Positions 1 through 6,604 of a stretch of DNA of 7,200 nt are shown here, one piece after another (position 1 is the first letter of the stretch; every line of letters begins with the position of its first letter). Position numbers and translations under genes: made by a program. The stretch comes from Chitinophaga pinensis. GTDB lineage: Bacteria; Bacteroidota; Bacteroidia; M30B66. The notes under the pieces were generated by a model. It did not search any database. It was not told where the DNA came from and worked only from the letters and a program-made list of their open reading frames with translations. Location of the stretch: the NCBI GenBank assembly GCA_943333015.1, contig CALQRR010000079.1, positions 1 to 7,200 of the forward strand, written 5' to 3'.

Positions 1-1489
1 CAAACGGACTGAGTTTTTCGGCAATGTTTCGGTCGTTGCTCAGACGAGGAACTTTATTTTGTCCCCCGAGTTTCCCTTGTGATTTCATGTATCGGATAAA
101 GCTATCCTTTTCCATACTTCTCAGAACGAGTGGCTGCAGGACATTTCCGGTGATGAGGTCCTTGTAATAGATGTTCTTTTTCTGAAGTGCAGCATCCACT
201 TTTAACCGGAAACGTTCGGGATCTTTGGGCTTGACATTGAATTCGACAAACCATTCGTGATACGGCAAGCCGTTTTCGGGGCTAACCTGCGGGGCAACAG
301 TAAATTCGACCACTTCCACCACTTCGCCCAAAGAGGCTTCTTTCAAGGCTAATTCCACTTCTTCGGCAATGACGTGCTCGCCAAAGGCAGACGTAAAATG
401 CTTGATGCGGCCGGTAACCACCAGTCGGTATGGAGCGGTACTGACAAACTTCACAGTATCGCCGATGTTATAGCCCCAAAGACCGGCGTTGGTATTGAGG
501 ATCAGCACATAGTTGACATCCAGTTTCACATCTTTCAACGAAATGCGGGTTGGCTGTTCGGAGAAGAATTCATCTACTGGAATGAACTCGTAAAAAATGC
601 CCGAATCCAGAATCAGTAAAAGGCCCTGAGAAGGTTGTTTATCCTGATAGGCGATAAATCCTTCCGATGCCGGAAACAATTCCACCGAATCCACCTGTTT
701 GCCGATCATCTTCTCGAAACGTGCGCGATACGGTTCAAAATTGACCCCTCCGTAAACAAACAAAGAGAAATTGGGGAACAGCTCGCGGATGGGCTTTCCG
801 CCTGTTTTATCTTGCAGAACCTCAAAATACATCTGCACCCAGGAAGGAATACCACTGATGAGTGTCATGTCTGCATGCAGGGTTTCTTCGGCAATCCGAT
901 TCACTTTGGTTTCCCAATCTTCGATGCAATTGGTTTCATAAGTGGGCATTTGGTTGCGACGCAAATATTGCGGAACATGGTGATTGACAATTCCGCTGAG
1001 TCGGCCCAGAGGGATACCTCCAATTTCACTCAGAACAGGACTGCCCGAGAGGAAAATGAGTTTCCCATCAACAAAATCGGCATTACCTGTTTCGTGAATG
1101 TAAAGCAGCAGTGCGTTTCTGGCCGATTCTATATGGTTGTGAATGGAATCGGAGGTGATGGGAATGAACTTGGTGCCAGAAGTGGTGCCCGAGGTTTTAC
1201 AGAAATAAATGGGTTTGCCTTTCCACAAAACATCCGCTTCTCCTTTGGTGGCACGATCGATATACGACTTCAGTCCTTCATAATCGCGAACAGGAACCTT
1301 CGTTTTGAACTCCTCATACGTATGAATGTGTTCAAAATCATGGTCTTTTCCGAAGGCGGTCTTTTGAGCGTGTTGAATAAGCTGCTGAAATACGCGTTCC
1401 TGAGTTGCAACAGGGTTGTTACTCCACCGACGAACTTGTCGAGCAACGTATGCAGCAATAGGTTTGGCCAAGAATGATTTAAGTCCCAT
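1..1489 (-). CDS. GH3-family protein (ANL adenylating-enzyme fold), 3' end cut by window edge
   Basis: The minus strand is open from the ATG at 1489-1487 to the left edge, giving 496 residues with no stop. Family members are usually about 500 residues, so only a few codons are missing. Motifs seen, in order: the nucleotide-binding loop TSGTTSGTK (residues 99-107), VYGGVNFEPY (245-254), FPASEG (272-277), the ANL-type GYNIGD motif (339-344, Asp344), and GRIKHFTSAFGEH (360-372) at the hinge to the small C-terminal domain. Plant GH3 enzymes adenylate a carboxylate such as indole acetate or jasmonate and join it to an amino acid. The bacterial relatives, common in Bacteroidota, have no settled substrate, so an acyl-adenylate or amide-forming role is inferred from fold only. 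No signal peptide or membrane segment is visible, which suggests a cytoplasmic protein. It is transcribed divergently from the nuo operon, so shared function is not implied. Family assignment is firm; substrate is unknown. Confidence 0.93.
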   Translation of the reverse strand, partial: MGLKSFLAKPIAAYVARQVRRWSNNPVATQERVFQQLIQHAQKTAFGKDHDFEHIHTYEEFKTKVPVRDYEGLKSYIDRATKGEADVLWKGKPIYFCKTSGTTSGTKFIPITSDSIHNHIESARNALLLYIHETGNADFVDGKLIFLSGSPVLSEIGGIPLGRLSGIVNHHVPQYLRRNQMPTYETNCIEDWETKVNRIAEETLHADMTLISGIPSWVQMYFEVLQDKTGGKPIRELFPNFSLFVYGGVNFEPYRARFEKMIGKQVDSVELFPASEGFIAYQDKQPSQGLLLILDSGIFYEFIPVDEFFSEQPTRISLKDVKLDVNYVLILNTNAGLWGYNIGDTVKFVSTAPYRLVVTGRIKHFTSAFGEHVIAEEVELALKEASLGEVVEVVEFTVAPQVSPENGLPYHEWFVEFNVKPKDPERFRLKVDAALQKKNIYYKDLITGNVLQPLVLRSMEKDSFIRYMKSQGKLGGQNKVPRLSNDRNIAEKLSPF

Positions 1490-1498
1490 GATAGGCTG

Positions 1499-1506
1499 CA
1501 AAAATA
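1499..1506 (-). promoter_or_regulatory. candidate -7 promoter box for the GH3-family gene
   Basis: On the minus strand this reads TATTTTTG, an exact match to the Bacteroidota -7 consensus TAnnTTTG. It ends only 9 bases before the ATG at 1489, so a transcript from it would have almost no 5' leader. The expected upstream TTTG-like -33 box is poor: TTTC at 1527-1524 is the closest. The eight-base match could be chance in an A/T-rich stretch. Confidence 0.3.
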
Positions 1507-1685
1507 GGAAGAATCGGACGTCTGAAAGCGATTCACAGATAATATAACTGGAACCATGGATTGATGGGAGGAATTGTTCGGAGAAATGATCAAATTCACA
1601 GCAGGGGCATGAAGAATCGAGATTCATACAAGTGCTTCGACCTAAAACTGCTGGTTCATTAACTGAATGATGGAGGAGGCAGGAT

Positions 1686-1820
1686 GTTGCACCAGCGATA
1701 GCAGCGGAAAGCCCCGACACAGGAATATGGGGAAAGGGAATTAACATATTGAAAAAAACAGGAAACAGGGCGAACGTAAACGGGCCTTGCAGCGTATAGC
1801 GCGATGCGAAGCAGGTGCCC
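1686..1820 (+). ncRNA. candidate structured intergenic element with twin CAGCGnAnAGCnC motifs
   Basis: Two related 14-mers lie 88 bases apart: CAGCGGAAAGCCCC (1702-1715) and CAGCGTATAGCGCG (1790-1803), identical at 10 of 14 positions. Each is tied to a stem. GTTGC (1686-1690) can pair with GCAGC (1701-1705), giving 5 bp with one G-U. GGGC+CTTGC (1782-1790) can pair with GCAGG+GCCC (1811-1820), giving 9 bp with one bulged T at 1816 and one G-U. CCCC (1712-1715) can also pair with GGGG (1729-1732). The pattern resembles an intergenic sequence that I associate with many Bacteroidota genomes, but this is recollection and not a search result. It may be a small RNA, a dispersed repeat or part of a leader. 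The plus orientation is chosen only because the motifs are described that way, and transcription is unproven. No T-run follows it on the plus strand, so it is not a simple terminator. Confidence 0.4.
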
Positions 1821-1869
1821 TGAATAAATAAAACAGTGTCTGCTCGGGAGAAAAACTTCCTCCTGCTTC
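1808..1869. repeat. long-range inverted repeat GAAGCAGG / CCTGCTTC
   Basis: GAAGCAGG (1808-1815) and CCTGCTTC (1862-1869) are perfect 8-base inverted repeats separated by 46 bases. The left arm overlaps the right arm of the 1782-1820 hairpin, so the two pairings exclude one another. A smaller GGAG/CTCC stem (1847-1850 with 1860-1863) lies inside and would compete too. The repeat lies upstream of the best nuoA promoter candidate, so it would matter for nuo RNA only in a longer transcript. It may be coincidental. Confidence 0.4.
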
Positions 1870-1884
1870 AAATGCATTTGTTTG

Positions 1885-1892
1885 TACATTTG
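1885..1892 (+). promoter_or_regulatory. candidate -7 promoter box for the nuo operon
   Basis: TACATTTG matches the Bacteroidota primary-sigma -7 consensus TAnnTTTG exactly, and is the only plus-strand match I found between the GH3-family gene and nuoA. Transcription would start near 1897-1900, leaving a leader of about 67-70 bases before the nuoA ATG. No clear TTTG/TTG -33 box lies at the usual distance upstream (about 1855-1868 reads mostly CTTCCTCCTGC), so the promoter is either weak, activator-dependent or misassigned. Confidence 0.5.
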
Positions 1893-1908
1893 GGCGCAAA
1901 ATTCGGGC

Positions 1909-1934
1909 GACAACGCTGAACATACTGCGTTGTC
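1909..1934 (+). promoter_or_regulatory. perfect 8-bp hairpin or dyad in the nuoA leader
   Basis: GACAACGC (1909-1916) and GCGTTGTC (1927-1934) are perfect inverted repeats around a 10-base centre (TGAACATACT). The dyad lies just after the predicted start of transcription and ends 32 bases before the nuoA ATG. It could be an RNA hairpin in the leader or a DNA operator. There is no T-run after it, so it is not an intrinsic terminator. A further CAACGC at 1959-1964 could pair with GCGTTG (1927-1932) instead, forming a stem that ends 2 bases before the start codon. Confidence 0.55.
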
Positions 1935-1966
1935 ATCTGTTAGTCGATACTGAAAAATCAACGCAT

Positions 1967-2329
1967 ATGAGCGGAACGAGCGAATACATTCCATTGCTGA
2001 TTCAACTGGTCTTTGCTGGCGGATTTGTACTTTTGGTGCTGATAATCACGCACTTGATTGGTCCTAAACGCGATGGTGCACGCAAGCTGGAGAGTTTTGA
2101 GTGCGGCATTGAATCCAAAGGAAATGCCCGTCTGCCTTTTTCTATCAAATATTTCCTCACCGCCATTCTGTTTGTGTTGTTTGATGTGGAGGTGATCTTT
2201 TTTTATCCATGGGCCACCAATTTCCGTGAATTCGGGATGGATGGTTTCATCAGCATGCTCATTTTTGTGGCTTTTTTCCTGCTCGGGTTCTTGTATCTGA
2301 TGAAGAAGAAAGCGTTTAAATGGGAATAA
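1967..2329 (+). CDS. nuoA: NADH-quinone oxidoreductase subunit A
   Basis: NuoA (ND3 homologue) is a small membrane subunit of complex I at the junction between the peripheral arm and the proton-pumping arm. The 120 residues match the usual family length. Three membrane segments are visible, roughly residues 8-31, 60-80 and 92-112. The loop between the first two carries the family motif LESFECG (41-47, Cys46), which lies near the quinone site in solved structures. The second segment has LFDVEVIFFYPWA (71-83), with acidic residues Asp73 and Glu75 conserved in the family and linked to proton-pumping activity. The ATG at 1967 is the first in this frame for a long way upstream, and there is no Shine-Dalgarno sequence, as is usual in Bacteroidota. 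It is the first gene of the operon and is followed by nuoB after 22 bases. Confidence 0.97.
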   Translation: MSGTSEYIPLLIQLVFAGGFVLLVLIITHLIGPKRDGARKLESFECGIESKGNARLPFSIKYFLTAILFVLFDVEVIFFYPWATNFREFGMDGFISMLIFVAFFLLGFLYLMKKKAFKWE

Positions 2330-2351
2330 CGAGTCAAATTAAACGAGCATC

Positions 2352-2894
2352 ATGAGTGATTTGAAAATGGTGGAAGCCCCTGAAGGTCTTGAGGGACAAG
2401 GTTTCTTCGCCACAAGTCTGGATACAGTGATCGGTCTTGCCCGTGCAAATTCGATCTGGCCATTGCCCTTTGCGACATCCTGTTGTGGGATTGAGTTTAT
2501 GGCAACGATGGGGTCGAATTATGACCTGGCCCGTTTTGGTTCAGAACGTTTGAGCTTTTCGCCCCGTCAAGCCGATTTGCTGATGGTAATGGGCACTATT
2601 GCTAAAAAAATGGCTCCAGTGCTTAAGCATGTGTACGAGCAAATGGCCGAGCCTCGCTGGGTGATTTCCGTTGGTGCCTGTGCCTCGAGTGGTGGTATTT
2701 TTGACACCTATAGCGTCCTGCAAGGCATCGACCGCATTATTCCGGTGGATGTGTATGTGCCAGGATGTCCGCCACGTCCCGAACAAATCATCGATGGGGT
2801 GATGAAAATACAGGAATTGGTGAAGAACGAAAGTCTTCGCCGCCGCAATCAGCCCGAATACAAAGCATTGCTCGCATCATACGGTATCGAATAA
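2352..2894 (+). CDS. nuoB: NADH-quinone oxidoreductase subunit B (cluster N2 subunit)
   Basis: NuoB (PSST homologue) carries the terminal [4Fe-4S] cluster N2, which hands electrons to quinone in the pocket shared with NuoD. The 180 residues are typical for the bacterial protein. The four N2 ligands are visible: the adjacent pair in SCCGIEF (Cys44, Cys45), Cys110 in VGACASSGG, and Cys139 in VPGCPPRPE. The segment [20 protein letters not shown] (63-82) is also characteristic of the family. It is a peripheral cytoplasmic subunit with no membrane helix. The ATG at 2352 directly precedes a short variable N-terminus, and homology begins within about 20 residues. The stop codon is one base before the nuoC start, which suggests translational coupling. 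Confidence 0.98.
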   Translation: MSDLKMVEAPEGLEGQGFFATSLDTVIGLARANSIWPLPFATSCCGIEFMATMGSNYDLARFGSERLSFSPRQADLLMVMGTIAKKMAPVLKHVYEQMAEPRWVISVGACASSGGIFDTYSVLQGIDRIIPVDVYVPGCPPRPEQIIDGVMKIQELVKNESLRRRNQPEYKALLASYGIE

Positions 2895-2895
2895 C

Positions 2896-3399
2896 ATGGC
2901 ATTGACGCAGGAAATTACCCTAGCCCGTCTTCAGGAACATTTTGGAGATGCAATTCTCAGTCACGCAGAACCATTCGGGTTTCTGACCATTGAGATTCCG
3001 GCAGACCGCATCTTGGATGTGGTTGGTTTTTTAAAGAATGAGGCCGATTTGGCTTTCGGATATTTGACCGACCTCTGTGCCGTTCACATGCCGGAGCAAT
3101 CAGGACGTGAAATTGGTGTGGTATATCACCTGCACAGCTTGACCAACAATGTCCGCATCCGCATCAAATGCTGGATTCCGGAAGCGGCGCCGGAGATTGC
3201 CTCTGCAACATCTCTGTATGCAGGAGCAAACTGGATGGAACGCGAAACGTACGACTTCTACGGCGTTCGTTTCCAAGGACATCCGAACTTAAAACGCATT
3301 CTCAATGTGGATCACATGGAGATATTCCCCATGTTGAAACAATATCCACTGGAAGATTCTTCCCGTGAAGATAAAGACGACCGTTTCTTTGGACGTTAA
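2896..3399 (+). CDS. nuoC: NADH-quinone oxidoreductase subunit C (30-kDa subunit)
   Basis: NuoC packs against NuoD in the connecting module of complex I and carries no cofactor. The 167 residues cover a complete 30-kDa-type domain: the N-terminal part up to YLTDLCAVHM (56-65), the strand with VVYHLHSL (75-82), and the family signature starting ERETYDFYGV (115-124) and continuing to KRIL (133-136). The tail, with PLEDSSREDKDDRF (151-164), is charged. It is separate from nuoD, unlike the fused nuoCD of enterobacteria. It starts one base after nuoB and ends ten bases before nuoD. Confidence 0.96.
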   Translation: MALTQEITLARLQEHFGDAILSHAEPFGFLTIEIPADRILDVVGFLKNEADLAFGYLTDLCAVHMPEQSGREIGVVYHLHSLTNNVRIRIKCWIPEAAPEIASATSLYAGANWMERETYDFYGVRFQGHPNLKRILNVDHMEIFPMLKQYPLEDSSREDKDDRFFGR

Positions 3400-3409
3400 T
3401 ACGACAGTA

Positions 3410-4621
3410 ATGGCAGAACAATCGATTTTCGGCGAAGAGCATATAGAGACAGAGAATAAGCAGTACAATACGCTGAATCTCGGTCCGACGCACCCTGCAA
3501 CGCATGGTGTATTTCAGAATATCCTGCAGATGGATGGAGAGATCATTATGAGCTCCGAAGCCACTATTGGCTACATCCACCGTGCCTTTGAAAAACTGGC
3601 TGAGCACCGTCCATTTTATCAGGTAACCCCCATCACCGACCGCTTAAACTACTGCTCCTCTCCGATCAATAACATCGGATGGCACATGACGGTTGAAAAA
3701 CTACTGGGCGTGCAAACACCTAAAAAGGTGGATTACATGCGCATTGTGGTGATGGAACTTTCGCGTATTGCTGATCACATTGTGTGCAATACGGTGATTG
3801 GTGTGGATACTGGTGCGCTGACCGGATTTACCTACATGTTTCAGGAACGTGAACGCATCTACGATATTTTTGAGCAGATGTGTGGCGCTCGATTGACTAC
3901 CAACATTGGTCGCATAGGAGGATTTGAACGCGATTTCAGTGCGAAAACGATTCAGCTCATCCGCGAATTCATTGCTGGCTTTCCGAAACGCTTTGATGAG
4001 TTTGAAGGCATGTTGTTGCGTAACCGAATTTTCATGGATCGCATCATCAATGTCGGTCCTATTTCGGGAGAACGCGCGTTGGAATATAGTTTCAGCGGTC
4101 CGAATTTGCGGGCTGCCGGGGTAGATTATGATGTACGGGTGATGAATCCGTATTGCTCCTACAACGACTTCGACTTTACCATTCCCATTGGAACAAACGG
4201 CGATACGTATGACCGCTTTTGTGTGCGTCAGGCGGAGATCCGAGAGAGTCTAAAGATTATTGAAACGGCGTTGAATAATATGCCAGAGGGAAATTTCGTG
4301 GCCGATTGTCCGGAGTTTTATCTGCCTGCGAAGAAAGATGTGTACACCAGCATGGAGGCGCTCATCTGGCACTTCAAAATTGTGATGGGTGAAGTCGATC
4401 TTCCCAAAGGAGAAGTCTACCATTCGGTAGAAGGAGGAAACGGGGAACTTGGATTCTACCTCATCTCTGATGGAGGCCGTACACCTTACCGACTGCATTT
4501 CCGCCGTCCGTGTTTTATCTACTACCAGGCTTATCCGGAAATGATCAAAGGATCGATGCTTTCGGATGCAATCCTTACTATGTCGAGTATGAACGTTATT
4601 GCGGGCGAACTCGACGCTTAA
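3410..4621 (+). CDS. nuoD: NADH-quinone oxidoreductase subunit D (49-kDa, quinone-site subunit)
   Basis: NuoD forms the quinone-reduction pocket with NuoB and descends from the large subunit of [NiFe] hydrogenases. From the ATG at 3410 it has 403 residues, the usual size. Near the N-terminus is LGPTHPATHG (24-33), where the second His (His32) aligns with the quinone-site His of the family. TDRLNY (76-81) supplies the conserved quinone-site Tyr81. Further blocks include the segment around NIGRIGGFERDF and the C-terminal MNVIAGELDA. The frame extends upstream to an ATG at 3365, but that would overlap nuoC by 35 bases and add 15 residues not expected in the family, so 3410 is preferred. No cluster ligands are expected and the hydrogenase metal-binding cysteines are absent, as in all NuoD. 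NuoE follows after 12 bases. Confidence 0.97.
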   Translation: MAEQSIFGEEHIETENKQYNTLNLGPTHPATHGVFQNILQMDGEIIMSSEATIGYIHRAFEKLAEHRPFYQVTPITDRLNYCSSPINNIGWHMTVEKLLGVQTPKKVDYMRIVVMELSRIADHIVCNTVIGVDTGALTGFTYMFQERERIYDIFEQMCGARLTTNIGRIGGFERDFSAKTIQLIREFIAGFPKRFDEFEGMLLRNRIFMDRIINVGPISGERALEYSFSGPNLRAAGVDYDVRVMNPYCSYNDFDFTIPIGTNGDTYDRFCVRQAEIRESLKIIETALNNMPEGNFVADCPEFYLPAKKDVYTSMEALIWHFKIVMGEVDLPKGEVYHSVEGGNGELGFYLISDGGRTPYRLHFRRPCFIYYQAYPEMIKGSMLSDAILTMSSMNVIAGELDA

Positions 4622-4633
4622 AAAATTAACCGA

Positions 4634-5215
4634 ATGTCAGCACATCCAACAGGTACGCATTCTTTCGACCCAACGCTGCGGAGTCAACTGAAGTTCAGTG
4701 AAGACGCCATGGCCACCATTCGCACCATCATTGGCCGGTATCCCGAAGGGAAATCCAAGTCGGCATTGCTCCCCATTTTGCACATTGCACAAGCGGAGAA
4801 CGAGGGCTGGCTTAGTCCGGAAGCGATGGATCTGGTTGCCAACATCCTTGGAATTCAAGCCATTGAAGTATTTGAAGTGGCTTCATTTTATTCGATGTAC
4901 AACTTGCAACCGATAGGGAAATGTCAGTTGGAAGTCTGCCGCACGTCCTCTTGCTGGACCCGTGGTGCCGATGACATCATCGCGTACATTGGAAAAAAAC
5001 TCAACATTAAGGTGGGTGAAACAACGCCGGACGGGATGTTCACACTGAAAACAGTGGAATGTCTTGGATCGTGTGGCAGTGCGCCCATGTTGCAGTGCGG
5101 TGCCGAATACCACGAAAACCTCACCGAAGACAAAGTGGACCATCTCTTAGAGCGCTTGCGCACTGAAGGGAAACGCCACAATTACACGGATCTCGAATAC
5201 AAAAACAGTAAGTAA
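4634..5215 (+). CDS. nuoE: NADH-quinone oxidoreductase subunit E (24-kDa, cluster N1a)
   Basis: NuoE is a thioredoxin-like [2Fe-2S] subunit that sits on NuoF in the NADH-oxidising arm. The 193 residues include a helical N-terminal part with RYPEGKSKSALLPILHIAQ (35-53), the GWLSPEAMDLVA block (58-69), and the cluster N1a ligands in the pattern Cys102-x4-Cys107 and Cys143-x3-Cys147 (VCRTSSC and ECLGSC). Cys97 and Cys155 are additional cysteines close to these ligands. The first ATG at 4634 is preferred over Met26 (4709), because family similarity starts near FSEDAM at residue 21. The C-terminal tail after about residue 177 is short and polar. The gap to nuoF is 11 bases. Confidence 0.96.
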   Translation: MSAHPTGTHSFDPTLRSQLKFSEDAMATIRTIIGRYPEGKSKSALLPILHIAQAENEGWLSPEAMDLVANILGIQAIEVFEVASFYSMYNLQPIGKCQLEVCRTSSCWTRGADDIIAYIGKKLNIKVGETTPDGMFTLKTVECLGSCGSAPMLQCGAEYHENLTEDKVDHLLERLRTEGKRHNYTDLEYKNSK

Positions 5216-5226
5216 CAGAGTACACC

Positions 5227-6588
5227 ATGGGTAGAAAACTGCTGTTAACACACGACAACGTTCCGGGCATTGCCACATACGAAGTGTATCGCTCCAAGGG
5301 CGGATATGCATCGGTGGAGAAAGCCATCAAAACCATGACACCGGAGGCGATCGTGGAAGAAGTAAAAACTTCCGGTCTTCGCGGACGCGGCGGAGCGGGC
5401 TTTCCAACAGGTATGAAATGGAGTTTTCTGGCCAAGCCCGAAGGCGTTCCACGTTACCTGGTCTGCAATGCAGATGAATCAGAGCCGGGAACATTCAAAG
5501 ATCGGTATTTGATGGAGCGTATTCCACATTTGCTCATCGAAGGAATGATCACCTCGAGTTTTGCATTGGGTGCCAACACCTCGTACATCTATATTCGAGG
5601 GGAATATTTTTATGTTGCCCGCATCCTCGAAACTGCCATTGCCGAAGCCTATGCCAACGGCTGGCTGGGGAAAAACATCCTTGGTTCTGGATATGACCTC
5701 GACCTGTATGTGCAGGTTGGCGCAGGTGCTTACATCTGTGGGGAAGAAACAGCGCTCTTGGAATCACTCGAAGGGAAACGTGGAAATCCACGCATTAAAC
5801 CACCTTTTCCCGCCATTGCAGGGTTGTACGGTTGTCCAACAGTGGTCAACAACGTAGAAACCATTGCAGCTGTCGTTCCAATCATCAACGATGGCGGCGA
5901 GGCGTATTCCAAAATTGGAATCGGTCGTTCTACAGGAACGAAGCTGATCTCCGCATCCGGGCACATCAACAAACCGGGTGTGTACGAAATTGAAATGGGC
6001 TTGCCGGTGGAAGAGTTCATCTTCTCCGACGAATATTGTGGAGGCATCGCCAACGGCAAACGCATGAAAGCATGTGTACCGGGCGGTTCATCTGTTCCCA
6101 TTTTGCCCGATTACCTGGTTTGTAAAACCGCTTCCGGTGAACCACGTCTAATGTCTTACGAATCGTTATCCGATGGTGGATTTGCAACGGGTTCCATGTT
6201 GGGATCAGGCGGATTCATTGTATATGATGAAAACCAGTGCATTGTGCGCAACACCTGGAATTTCAGCCGTTTTTATCACCATGAGAGCTGCGGACAATGC
6301 AGTCCGTGTCGGGAAGGAACCGGATGGATGGAGAAAGTGTTGCACCGGTTGGAAAAAGGATTGGGCAATTTAGACGACATCGATTTATTGGTAGATGTTG
6401 CCCGCCGGATTGAAGGAAATACCATTTGCCCTTTGGGCGATGCGGCGGCTTGGCCTGTTGCAGCGGCCATTCGTCATTTCCGTCATGAGTTTGAATACCA
6501 TGTGCAGAATCCAGAGAAGGTGAAAGATCCGAAACACGGACACCACGAACCCATTATGCCCGTAGCTCCGGTTATGGTCAACGCTTAA
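5227..6588 (+). CDS. nuoF: NADH-quinone oxidoreductase subunit F (51-kDa, NADH and FMN binding, cluster N3)
   Basis: NuoF is where NADH is oxidised: FMN takes a hydride and passes electrons one at a time to cluster N3. The 453 residues are near the normal length. Visible motifs are the glycine-rich loop GRGGAGFPTGMKW (53-65), NADESEPGTFKDR (81-93), and the segment GAGAYICGEETALLESLEGK (165-184), which together bind NADH and FMN. The four N3 ligands are in ESCGQCSPCREG (Cys355, Cys358, Cys361) and NTICPLGD (Cys401). After the last helix there is a tail of about 25 residues that is rich in Pro, Val and His and has no obvious role. With nuoE and nuoG it makes up a complete NADH-input module, so this complex is expected to use NADH and not only ferredoxin or another donor. 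Confidence 0.98.
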   Translation: MGRKLLLTHDNVPGIATYEVYRSKGGYASVEKAIKTMTPEAIVEEVKTSGLRGRGGAGFPTGMKWSFLAKPEGVPRYLVCNADESEPGTFKDRYLMERIPHLLIEGMITSSFALGANTSYIYIRGEYFYVARILETAIAEAYANGWLGKNILGSGYDLDLYVQVGAGAYICGEETALLESLEGKRGNPRIKPPFPAIAGLYGCPTVVNNVETIAAVVPIINDGGEAYSKIGIGRSTGTKLISASGHINKPGVYEIEMGLPVEEFIFSDEYCGGIANGKRMKACVPGGSSVPILPDYLVCKTASGEPRLMSYESLSDGGFATGSMLGSGGFIVYDENQCIVRNTWNFSRFYHHESCGQCSPCREGTGWMEKVLHRLEKGLGNLDDIDLLVDVARRIEGNTICPLGDAAAWPVAAAIRHFRHEFEYHVQNPEKVKDPKHGHHEPIMPVAPVMVNA

Positions 6589-6604
6589 TTTGACGCATGT
6601 ATTT

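Larger units (their letters stand above)
1490..1966. other. divergent intergenic region without a credible gene
   Basis: This stretch separates the starts of the minus-strand GH3-family gene and plus-strand nuoA. The minus-strand frames that cross it have no recognisable domain, and the longest runs over the nuoA promoter and start. No tRNA or rRNA is recognisable. It holds promoter candidates for both directions (1499-1506 minus, 1885-1892 plus), a twin-motif structured element (about 1686-1820), a perfect 8-bp inverted repeat in the presumed nuoA leader (1909-1934), and a longer-range inverted repeat (1808-1815 with 1862-1869). In 1507-1685 I see only small dyads, such as GAATC-GA-GATTC at 1614-1625 and TCATT-aactg-AATGA near 1656-1670. 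These are too short to interpret. Confidence 0.8.

Noticed and set aside
374..619. Plus-strand open frame of 81 codons
   Set aside because: It is antisense to the same GH3-family gene, with no motif and no independent support.
635..1477. Plus-strand open frame of 280 codons
   Set aside because: It is entirely antisense to the GH3-family gene, whose minus-strand reading has all family motifs. The plus-strand product has no recognisable domain.
1270..1599. Minus-strand open frame of 109 codons overlapping the GH3 start
   Set aside because: It lies in a different frame from the GH3-family gene, overlaps its first 220 bases and shows no protein similarity that I recognise.
1614..1625. Small dyad GAATC-GA-GATTC considered as an operator
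   Set aside because: Five-base arms are expected by chance in a region of this size, and nothing nearby supports a regulator site.
1782..1820. Hairpin considered as an intrinsic terminator
   Set aside because: There is no T-run after it on the plus strand. On the minus strand a T7 run begins 22 bases beyond the stem, and no gene on that strand ends here.
1659..1994. Minus-strand open frame of 111 codons in the intergenic region
   Set aside because: It overlaps the nuoA start, the likely nuo promoter and the dyad. The product has no domain, and the base pattern there is better explained by structured or regulatory sequence.
3365..3409. Upstream start for nuoD giving 15 extra residues
   Set aside because: It would overlap nuoC by 35 bases. 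The ATG at 3410 gives the family's usual length and the ten-base spacing seen elsewhere in the operon.
5730..6101. Minus-strand open frame of 123 codons inside nuoF
   Set aside because: It is a shadow of nuoF, whose NADH, FMN and cluster motifs are intact on the plus strand.
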